A stretch of DNA of 5,253 nt from Planctomycetaceae bacterium (lineage in GTDB: Bacteria > Planctomycetota > Planctomycetia > Pirellulales > Thermoguttaceae), in contig JAITQV010000221.1 of NCBI GenBank assembly GCA_031288765.1, positions 1 to 5,253 of the forward strand. The letters are read 5' to 3'. The position numbers and the translations under genes were made by a program. Below, piece after piece: positions 1-5,253 of this stretch; the first letter of the stretch is position 1, and the number at the start of each line of letters is the position of its first letter. The notes under the pieces were generated by a model. That model was not told the DNA's origin, ran no database searches, and saw only the letters and a program-made list of their open reading frames with translations.

Positions 1-894
1 CGGAATTCCTTTCTTTTGAGTTTGTTTAATGAGGTTGGTATAATCTTGACGTTTGAAATGTTTTGCGCTGGTGGTCGCATAATACACGGCGTCTCGCCAT
101 TCTTGTTGGGATTCTTTTAAGTTGAACGTCGGTTGCAACTTCTCATAAATCTCCATGAGATATGTTACAACATTTTCACTAAAAACCGCTTGCAAAACCA
201 TGAAAAGAACACCAAGTTCGGGGTCTTGAGGAAAATCCTTAGGAACAAGGGTTGCGGCGTCAAACAAGAGTGCTTTCATGTTCAACGTAAACTCTTCCAA
301 TCCTTGCAATTTCCGAATCAATTCTATCAACTCGGTCGGTGCCGTAAATTTGTTCTCGCCGTAATGAAAAATGATCGGAAGAACCATTGGCAACAAAAAC
401 GTTTCAAAACGCCGTTTACTTTCCACTGTGGCGTCGGGGGCATGCGCCGCCGCTTCAACAGCCTTAAATTCCCGATCCCAAATGCGAATAACATATTTGA
501 CCAATTGAAAAATCGTCCATTTATCGTTTTCGGTTTTCAATTCTATCAGAATGAAAACAACAATACTTTCGTTACTGTGTTTGATCGGAATCCGATACAA
601 CACGTCCACATACAACCGTTTAAGTTCTTCATCGACGAATGTTTCCGGGTCAACTTGCAATCGCTCAAGATCGAGAAATTCCAACACTTCCGGTTTAAGA
701 ACATGGCTCAAAAATTTTCGTGCTTTTCGGACATTACACAATTTGTCTTTGCAAAAAGCATCATGCTGATACTTTTTCCTAAACTCGTTAAGTGCATTGT
801 AATCAACCGGTTGTGATGAAAGAAAACTCGTTTCATGTTCTTTTGCGGATTTTTTGTGTTTTTCGCGGTTTTTATTTTTTAGACTTTCAGACAT
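1..894 (-). CDS. Rpn family recombination-promoting nuclease / YhgA-like putative transposase, 3' end cut by window edge
   Basis: An open frame of 298 codons runs from an ATG at 892-894 to the window edge with no stop, so the C-terminus is missing. Residues 44-66 (HDAFCKDK..., then ARKFLSHVL) match the N-terminal HDxxFK...FLxxxL signature of the Rpn/YhgA-like family (Transposase_31 type). The PD-(D/E)XK nuclease core is visible: D97 in YVDVLYRIP, then E118 and K120 in FILIELKTE, followed by LVKYVIRIWDRE (131-142) and LLPMVLPIIFHYGE (167-180), all at family spacing. Known members are DNA endonucleases that stimulate RecA-independent recombination; many are called transposases without proof of transposition. 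The first 20 residues are strongly basic. An in-frame stop at 925-927 and no other start between make this ATG the best choice, although no Shine-Dalgarno sequence precedes it. It lies 103 bases after the Wzz-like gene on the same strand. The family call is firm; the role here is unknown. Confidence 0.88.
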   Translation of the reverse strand, partial: MSESLKNKNREKHKKSAKEHETSFLSSQPVDYNALNEFRKKYQHDAFCKDKLCNVRKARKFLSHVLKPEVLEFLDLERLQVDPETFVDEELKRLYVDVLYRIPIKHSNESIVVFILIELKTENDKWTIFQLVKYVIRIWDREFKAVEAAAHAPDATVESKRRFETFLLPMVLPIIFHYGENKFTAPTELIELIRKLQGLEEFTLNMKALLFDAATLVPKDFPQDPELGVLFMVLQAVFSENVVTYLMEIYEKLQPTFNLKESQQEWRDAVYYATTSAKHFKRQDYTNLIKQTQKKGIP

Positions 895-997
895 TCGGCA
901 AAATAGGTAAAAAAATAAATCTCTCTAAATTGTGAAATATTATGCAATTTAATTTTGGAAAGTGTAGGTTGTAAGATGAATGATGAATATAGTTTAA

Positions 998-3295
998 TCA
1001 ATCGGTGTATTGGAGTAAATGGGCAAGCCGGATTTGTTCCAATTTATCGGCAAAACCGCCGTCTTTTCCCGCCATTTGGTAGTAAGGAATATCCTTAACA
1101 ACAATTCCGTCAACAGAACTTCCCGTGCAGACAAGTTTTCTGTAAACATCTTCCATTGCTGCCAGAATTGTTTCGCCCTGACGAACACAGAGCAATACGG
1201 AATCGGTACTTGACGCCATGATGAGAGATTCGGCGGCATTCGCAACCGGCGGAAGAACAACCAGCACCAAGGAATAATGCGATTCCAACGTATCCAAAAG
1301 TTCCCGAAAACGTCCGTCCCCAAGCAATTCATAAGGCGAAACATCCAATTGTCCGGCGGAGAGCAAATGCAGATTTGGTTCCCGCTCATTCAAAACAACC
1401 GCTTCACCAAAACCATTGCGGAACGATAAAACATCCGCCAAACCGATTCCGGTTTCTTCGTTACCGAATAACAAATGCAGCCGTCCCACACGCATATCCG
1501 CATCAATTAACAACACCGGACCGCTTTTCATTTGAGCCATTGCAACAGCGACCTGAACCGCTAAAAACGTTTTACCGTCATCGCCGGAAACACTCGCCAC
1601 AGCAAGCGTCCGGCAATTCCGAAACGGATCACTAAGCAAAAGATGCGTACACCAATTATGAACACTCTCCCGATAACGGGCTAAACGTTTTCTGAATGTT
1701 CCGCCATGAATCCACGCAACCGGCGGTTCCATAATTTCACCAATAATTACCTGAGAAATTGCCCGCCGAATTTGAGAAACATGATAAAGCCGCGGTTTGA
1801 GCCGTTCGATGGCAATTCCCAAAAACAACGGAAAACAAAAACATCCCAACGCCCCAACAGAAGCAAAAAGTAATTGTTTTGTGTTATTGGGTTTTGTGGG
1901 AATGGTTGCCTTTTTTTTCAGTTCGATTTGATCGGGAGCATATCGTTCGGTTTGCAGACTGACAACACGGGTTTCCAATTGGTCGAGAATTTTATTGATT
2001 CGTTCAAGTTGAGCCTGCTGAAATGTAACATCGGCAATTTGAACTGTTCGTTGACCGACATTGTTAATTTGTTCGTTATATCTTTTATTGAGATTTTCGA
2101 CCAGAATTTCCTGAGACCGTATTTCCCTTGATTTTTCCCAAACCGCCTGTTCCAGATTTGTAACCAAAGAACGTTGAATATCTTTGATTTTATTTGCTCC
2201 GGCACTGTAATATTCTTCTTCGATTTTCTTTTCGATTTCTTTGATTTGATTTTGGTAAAAGGTAATTTTCGGGTCATCTTCCCGTACCAATGTTTTTTTC
2301 AAGGAAGCAACTTGGTCACGCAAATCGACCAATTTTGTTTGCAACATTCGCAACATCGGATCGTTTTCGATAGCCTTTACCACAAGGGATTGCGGAATAT
2401 TCATTCCTTCCGTCATGGATTCTTTGAGCATTTTCTCTTCCGCCCGCAATGCTTCCAATTTTGATTCGTACAAATAAATATCGCGAAGAATTGATTCGCC
2501 TTGATTCAATCCGCCGGATAATCCGTCTTTACTTGCGGCACCGCCTTTTTTGGCGGCTTCTTCCATTCCGTTGCGAATTTCATCCTGAAGAAGTCTTGCG
2601 AGGGCTCTTTGACGGTTTAGTTCCAAATTTAATTGAGTGAGTAATTTGGAATTCCAAGCCTGAGCCTGATTTGCGTAATCTTCGAAAAACGCGGTTACAA
2701 CACTATTGACCACTTTTGCGGCATCTTCGGCGCCTTCCATTTCAATTCCGAGCGTTACCACTTCCGATTTGTTCTGTGTTTGTCTTAATTTCAGCGATTT
2801 GGCGAGCCATTCCACTTTATTTTTTTGCTTGATTACATAAGGAATACTGGCAACATCGGGAGTTTCCAACGCCTTTTCAAGAATCATCGGACTTCGGATA
2901 ATTGAAAATTGTGTTGTTACGTAAGCGTCGTACTGTTTTTGTTGTTTTTCATCAAAAATAAAATACGGCTTTTGGGAAAGAATTTGCATGTAAGCGGTTG
3001 CTTCGTACCGAACCGGAAACGATACGTAAATAGCGGCAAACATAATCAACGCAATCACAACCCCGGCGGGCAATGCCCATTTCCAATTACGTTTCAGAGC
3101 GGACGCGACAAGTAAAACCATAATTTGCGGTGTTACTTTGAGCAACTCGATAGAATCCAATACCGGTTTCGGTTTATCGGGCATAGCGGCATCCTGACCG
3201 TAATAGGGAGGAGCGGAAGGCATGGTTTCCGTCATAGGGTCTAACGTACCGGTTGGAACCATCTCGTTTGTCGGCGGAATATTATTCTGGGACAT
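998..3295 (-). CDS. Wzz-type polysaccharide chain-length determinant fused to a degenerate BY-kinase/ATPase domain
   Basis: This 765-residue inner-membrane protein has the Wzc/CapAB layout of exopolysaccharide export. A Pro-rich cytoplasmic N-terminus (1-45) precedes TM1 (about 74-94). A long periplasmic region follows, with a Wzz-like start (YEATAYMQIL, 97-106) and predicted coiled coils (about 210-240, 270-360, 380-450). TM2 spans about 474-497, then a cytoplasmic P-loop ATPase runs from about 560 to 735. Walker A is SVSGDDGKT (568-576) with K575 and T576 kept, and Walker A' is VLLIDADMR (594-602). The expected Walker B (hydrophobic-D-T/S-PP) reads LVLVVLPP (676-683), with V680 where Asp belongs. 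The usual EX2RX2R motif appears as ESVHNWC (543-549), and there is no C-terminal Tyr cluster. The architecture suggests a role in polymer length control or export; kinase activity is doubtful. The frame could start at a TTG at 3358, but the ATG at 3295 has GAGAG 7 bases upstream and clears the candidate promoter, so it is preferred. Confidence 0.88.
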   Translation of the reverse strand: MSQNNIPPTNEMVPTGTLDPMTETMPSAPPYYGQDAAMPDKPKPVLDSIELLKVTPQIMVLLVASALKRNWKWALPAGVVIALIMFAAIYVSFPVRYEATAYMQILSQKPYFIFDEKQQKQYDAYVTTQFSIIRSPMILEKALETPDVASIPYVIKQKNKVEWLAKSLKLRQTQNKSEVVTLGIEMEGAEDAAKVVNSVVTAFFEDYANQAQAWNSKLLTQLNLELNRQRALARLLQDEIRNGMEEAAKKGGAASKDGLSGGLNQGESILRDIYLYESKLEALRAEEKMLKESMTEGMNIPQSLVVKAIENDPMLRMLQTKLVDLRDQVASLKKTLVREDDPKITFYQNQIKEIEKKIEEEYYSAGANKIKDIQRSLVTNLEQAVWEKSREIRSQEILVENLNKRYNEQINNVGQRTVQIADVTFQQAQLERINKILDQLETRVVSLQTERYAPDQIELKKKATIPTKPNNTKQLLFASVGALGCFCFPLFLGIAIERLKPRLYHVSQIRRAISQVIIGEIMEPPVAWIHGGTFRKRLARYRESVHNWCTHLLLSDPFRNCRTLAVASVSGDDGKTFLAVQVAVAMAQMKSGPVLLIDADMRVGRLHLLFGNEETGIGLADVLSFRNGFGEAVVLNEREPNLHLLSAGQLDVSPYELLGDGRFRELLDTLESHYSLVLVVLPPVANAAESLIMASSTDSVLLCVRQGETILAAMEDVYRKLVCTGSSVDGIVVKDIPYYQMAGKDGGFADKLEQIRLAHLLQYTD

Positions 3296-3370
3296 CGTGT
3301 TACTCTCGCAATTTGAAGTATTCTCAAACGAAAATCCGAAAACGGAAAAATCAATCAATTAACAAAACAT

Positions 3371-3399
3371 ATTGTATTTGTTCAGCCGTTTGTTTTCAG
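3371..3399 (-). promoter_or_regulatory. Candidate sigma-70-type promoter for the Wzz-like gene
   Basis: On the minus strand a -10 box TACAAT (3371-3376, 5 of 6 consensus matches) lies 17 bases after CTGAAA (3394-3399, 4 of 6 matches to TTGACA). Initiation near 3364 would give a leader of about 70 bases to the ATG at 3295 and would leave the TTG at 3358 almost without leader. The -35-like hexamer sits inside the first-listed copy of the 14-bp tandem repeat. The match is by eye and AT-rich DNA gives chance matches. Confidence 0.35.
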
Positions 3400-3434
3400 T
3401 ATTAACTTTTCAGTATTAACTTTTCAGTATTAAC
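3393..3434. repeat. Three perfect tandem copies of a 14-bp unit
   Basis: The unit TTTTCAGTATTAAC occurs at 3393-3406, 3407-3420 and 3421-3434 with no mismatch. The last copy also forms one arm of a hairpin, TTCAGT-attaac-ACTGAA (3423-3440). The array is 98 bases upstream of the Wzz-like start codon and overlaps the candidate -35 box, so it could be a set of regulator sites or a slippage-prone tract. Which of these applies cannot be told from one sequence. Confidence 0.9.
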
Positions 3435-3462
3435 ACTGAATCTTAACCCCGCAAGAAGTGTG

Positions 3463-3544
3463 ATTTGCATAACCGTAGGTGGAGCGAAGCGCAACCTACA
3501 GATCGGAATTCCAGCGGTTGCGTTTCGCTACCGGTTATGCAAAT
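3463..3544. repeat. 82-bp nested palindrome, REP/BIME- or miniature-element-like
   Basis: The ends are perfect 13-bp inverted repeats: ATTTGCATAACCG (3463-3475) and its reverse complement (3532-3544). Inside, AGCGAAGCGCAACC (3483-3496) pairs with 3516-3529 with one mismatch out of 14. Each half also folds on its own. The left half has GTAGGT (3475-3480) pairing with ACCTAC (3494-3499) around an inner GCG-aag-CGC. The right half has CGGT (3515-3518) and GCG (3520-3522) pairing with CGC (3526-3528) and ACCG (3530-3533), with one T-T mismatch. Two short stem-loops in opposite orientation are typical of bacterial REP pairs, and matched ends also fit a miniature inverted-repeat element. No flanking target duplication and no T-run is evident, so it is not an obvious intrinsic terminator. 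It is non-coding and lies between the exosortase and Wzz-like genes. Confidence 0.75.
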
Positions 3545-3547
3545 TTC

Positions 3548-3558
3548 GCCCTTCGGGC
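3548..3558. repeat. Small GC hairpin next to the palindromic element
   Basis: GCCC-TTC-GGGC is a perfect 4-bp stem with a 3-base loop, starting 4 bases after the right arm of the 82-bp palindrome. It may be part of the same repeat element. It is not followed by a T-run on either strand, so a terminator role is weak, although it lies 85 bases downstream of the exosortase stop on the minus strand. Confidence 0.5.
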
Positions 3559-3642
3559 TTAGGACAAAAAAACATTCCACTGAATAATTACTAATCTTCA
3601 TTTTAATTATTTATGTTAATTTGGCAAAAAGCGGCATTCAAT

Positions 3643-4815
3643 TTAAATTTCCACTTTGCGAAAAACTTTACCTAAATAAAACACGAAGGCAATAAAAATG
3701 CCAAAAGCAACAAAAATCATACTAATTCCGGCGATTTCATCGGCGATAGCAGCCGGATTTCGATGTTCGGGGGTGATGCTGTCGATAAATCCGCTGAAAT
3801 GGAGTAAAAGGATTCCGGTGGTTGCGATGCGTGCGGCATTAACAAACAAGGCAATCGGAACAGCAATTGCCAAAATTAAAATATTTTGCCACCAAGCTCT
3901 TTTGATGAGCAGGATGGTTGCAAAGGAAATAGCGAAAATACTGATTAGGAAACGGATTCCGCTGCACGCTTGTTCGACGGCTAATTCCATTGTGCTTAAC
4001 CGGATGGTGCTTTTAATCGGAATAGCCGCTTCTCCGGCAATTTGGAGCAATACCGCCGCAAATTGTGCCGCAAATTCCTGCAAATTGTGCCGCAGCAATA
4101 CTTCAAACCGGTACGGAAGCTGAAACATGAAAATCAAAAACAACAACGACGGCAATGCCCATAAAAACACGCGGTTGCCGTAAAAAAACCACACAACTCC
4201 TAAAATCCAAAAGAAAATTGACCATTGATCCAATGTTTCCATATATTGGTTTGCGGCATAAAAACGCATAGAACCGCAAATCAGAATGGGAAACAGTCCA
4301 AGCCAGGTTAACCGGTATCGTGTTCCCGGATAGGTATCGAGGCGGAGGTAAAGGAACAGCGCTACAAGCGGTATCACAAAAAAGCCGTGACCGTAATCCA
4401 GTTTTGTCCACCACGCATGGACAATATCACAAACGGAGGGCCAAAACGCAAAAAGGGACAACGGTACCATCACAACACATAAAACAAAAAAACGGATTCG
4501 TTCAAATGCTTTATCAATAACAATCGGTCGTTCCCAAGACGGAGTTGGCGGTTCGTGGGATGTTGGGCGGGAAGTTGGGGGTATTGTTGGATGGGCGGTT
4601 GCCGGTTTTGTCGGGTTTTCCGCCGAATCGGAGGCTTTTTTGGGAGGAACCGAAGAAGTTTCACGGCGCGGAGTAAAACCGGTTGAAAAATTACCGTGCC
4701 GGGCTTTTTTCTTCGGGGTGTTTGGAATTTCCGCATCAAAGTGGTGAGGCGGTTCTTCGGTTTGATTGGGAGCGGACGGGATGTCGAATGAACGGTTATT
4801 TTCGTTGTCTGTCAT
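3643..4815 (-). CDS. Exosortase/archaeosortase family transmembrane protein with long Pro-rich N-terminal extension
   Basis: This 390-residue protein is a predicted multi-pass inner-membrane enzyme of the family that recognises PEP-CTERM-type C-terminal signals on exported proteins and cleaves or transfers them. Family signatures appear in order: DYGHGFFVIPLVALFLYLR (140-158), the catalytic-Cys motif ELAVEQACSGIRFLIS (277-292, C284), and the Arg motif FVNAARIATTG (324-334, R329). Hydrophobic segments lie near 108-127, 144-158, 168-186, 198-212, 215-232, 286-304, 309-327 and 361-382. The usual third-residue motif, His-x3-Gly, reads DEIAG (359-363), so the His is not at its common place; H339 and H351 lie nearby. 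Residues 1-95 are polar, rich in Pro, Thr, Ser and Lys, and probably cytoplasmic; no internal Met occurs before 116, so the extension appears real. There is no EpsI-like C-terminal domain. The ATG at 4815 lacks a Shine-Dalgarno sequence. The neighbouring Wzz-like gene supports a link to exopolysaccharide. The substrate is not in the window. Confidence 0.9.
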   Translation of the reverse strand: MTDNENNRSFDIPSAPNQTEEPPHHFDAEIPNTPKKKARHGNFSTGFTPRRETSSVPPKKASDSAENPTKPATAHPTIPPTSRPTSHEPPTPSWERPIVIDKAFERIRFFVLCVVMVPLSLFAFWPSVCDIVHAWWTKLDYGHGFFVIPLVALFLYLRLDTYPGTRYRLTWLGLFPILICGSMRFYAANQYMETLDQWSIFFWILGVVWFFYGNRVFLWALPSLLFLIFMFQLPYRFEVLLRHNLQEFAAQFAAVLLQIAGEAAIPIKSTIRLSTMELAVEQACSGIRFLISIFAISFATILLIKRAWWQNILILAIAVPIALFVNAARIATTGILLLHFSGFIDSITPEHRNPAAIADEIAGISMIFVAFGIFIAFVFYLGKVFRKVEI

Positions 4816-4900
4816 GGTAATGGAGAAAATATTAAAAAAATAAAAATATCAGCACAAATCTCTGAAAATAAAAAATCGGCACCGGTATTTCCGTTAAAAC

Positions 4901-4930
4901 ACCGTTTTCTTGTAAGTTCTTAAAAACGGT
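4901..4930. promoter_or_regulatory. Inverted repeat in the exosortase leader, possible operator or RNA hairpin
   Basis: ACCGTTTT (4901-4908) and AAAACGGT (4923-4930) form a perfect 8-bp inverted repeat around 14 bases. The spacer contains a second small palindrome, TAAG-tt-CTTA (4913-4922). It lies between the candidate promoter and the exosortase ATG, so it would be transcribed in the leader. Either a dimeric regulator site or an RNA structure is possible; nothing shows which. Confidence 0.35.
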
Positions 4931-4963
4931 ATTGGCTTGAAAATCACAAAACACTTAACAACA

Positions 4964-4991
4964 ATTATAAAACGATCTATTCAAATTACAA
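4964..4991 (-). promoter_or_regulatory. Candidate sigma-70-type promoter for the exosortase gene
   Basis: On the minus strand a perfect TATAAT (4964-4969) is preceded by TTGTAA (4986-4991, 4 of 6 matches to TTGACA) with a 16-base spacer. Initiation near 4957 would give a leader of about 140 AT-rich bases to the ATG at 4815. The perfect -10 box is encouraging, but the surrounding DNA is AT-rich and the match is by eye. Confidence 0.4.
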
Positions 4992-5042
4992 CAAATTCGG
5001 CAATATTTCACCGGAATTTTTTTCTAAAAATTTATCATTAAA

Positions 5043-5079
5043 AGGCAGGCAACTATTCGGCGAACGGTTATGCCTGCCT
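5043..5079 (-). terminator. Strong hairpin, possible weak intrinsic terminator of an upstream minus-strand transcript
   Basis: AGGCAGGCA (5043-5051) and TGCCTGCCT (5071-5079) form a perfect 9-bp GC-rich inverted repeat with a 19-base loop that holds a small TTCG-g-CGAA palindrome. Read on the minus strand the stem ends in TTTT followed by AT-rich DNA, which could act as a terminator and insulate the exosortase promoter. The T-run is short, so it may instead be a repeat element: its loop edge contains CGGTTATGC (5065-5073), also present at the right end of the 82-bp palindrome (3532-3540). Confidence 0.4.
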
Positions 5080-5232
5080 CGTTTAGGCAAACGCGCCGCT
5101 CGTTTGGGCAACTGCGCCGTCTGGGGGCACAACTGCGCCGTCTGGGGGCACAACTGCGCCGTCTGGGGGCACAACTGCGCCGTGCGGGGGCGGATCTGCG
5201 CCGTGCGGGGGCGTATCTGCGACGCGCGGGGG
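5080..5232. repeat. 21-bp GC-rich tandem repeat, about seven copies
   Basis: Units begin at 5080, 5101, 5122, 5143, 5164, 5185 and 5206, with a partial copy to 5232. Copies at 5122 and 5143 are identical and the copy at 5164 differs only in its last base; the conserved core is CTGCGCC. The outer copies diverge on both sides. From 5123 onward six GGGGG tracts recur every 21 bases on the plus strand. As 21 is a multiple of three, any frame through it gives a heptapeptide repeat. One minus-strand frame stays open from the right window edge to 4986 and reads TAQLCPQ-like heptads. It has no recognisable domain and no start I can trust, so it is not called a gene. The array sits beside AT-rich DNA with a sharp change of base composition at about 5080. 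Confidence 0.92.
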
Positions 5233-5253
5233 AGAATATAACCCAAGAGCACA

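Noticed and set aside
133..816. 227-codon plus-strand open frame
   Set aside because: It is antisense to the Rpn-family gene, which has clear family motifs on the minus strand; the plus-strand translation shows no recognisable domain.
895..997. Promoter for the Rpn-family gene
   Set aside because: CATAAT at 939-944 resembles a -10 box on the minus strand, but no acceptable -35 lies at proper spacing and the DNA is uniformly AT-rich.
994..1389. 131-codon minus-strand frame overlapping the Wzz-like C-terminus
   Set aside because: It is a shifted-frame shadow of the ATPase region; the main frame through the same bases carries Walker motifs.
3296..3358. TTG start adding 21 residues to the Wzz-like protein
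   Set aside because: The added residues show no family similarity, TTG is a rare start, and the ATG at 3295 has a GAGAG ribosome-binding sequence at good spacing and fits the candidate promoter better.
3463..3558. Rho-independent terminator for the exosortase gene
   Set aside because: The stems are GC-rich but no T-run follows on the minus strand; a repeat element explains the nested symmetry better.
5080..5232. CRISPR array
   Set aside because: The 21-bp units are directly tandem with no unique spacers, and no cas genes are present.
4986..5252. 88-codon minus-strand frame as a gene
   Set aside because: It is made mainly of translated 21-bp repeats, begins only at a GTG at the window edge, and has no domain; kept as a question in the findings, not as a CDS.

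Overview
The window carries three protein genes, all on the minus strand, plus an unusual amount of repeat and palindrome structure in the gaps. Reading along the transcription direction (high to low coordinates) the order is: a GC-rich 21-bp tandem repeat and a hairpin at the right edge, an exosortase-family membrane protein (3643-4815), a repeat-rich intergenic gap, a large Wzz/BY-kinase-like polysaccharide chain-length protein (998-3295), and a PD-(D/E)XK nuclease of the Rpn/YhgA-like family (894 down to 1, cut by the window edge).

Nothing here fixes the organism. An exosortase next to a Wzz-ATPase fusion, moderate to low GC, and poor or absent Shine-Dalgarno sequences at two of three genes fit a Gram-negative, exopolysaccharide-making bacterium of the Planctomycetota/Lentisphaerota type. 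This is inference from gene content, not from a marker gene.

The exosortase and the Wzz-like protein probably belong to one envelope programme. Exosortases process PEP-CTERM-type C-terminal signals on secreted proteins, and such systems are commonly linked to exopolysaccharide genes. No PEP-CTERM substrate lies in the window. The two genes are 347 bases apart and each has its own candidate promoter, so a tight operon is not evident. The Wzz-like protein has an ATPase domain whose Walker B aspartate is replaced by valine, whose Walker A and Glu-x-x-Arg motifs are altered, and which lacks a C-terminal tyrosine cluster, so it looks like a degenerate tyrosine kinase.

The gap 3296-3642 holds a candidate promoter, three perfect copies of a 14-bp repeat, an 82-bp nested palindrome resembling a REP/BIME or miniature element, and a small GC hairpin. 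The 438-base region 4816-5253 holds an AT-rich leader with a candidate promoter and an inverted repeat, then a 9-bp-stem hairpin, then about seven copies of a 21-bp unit. The gap 895-997 is AT-rich and holds nothing convincing.
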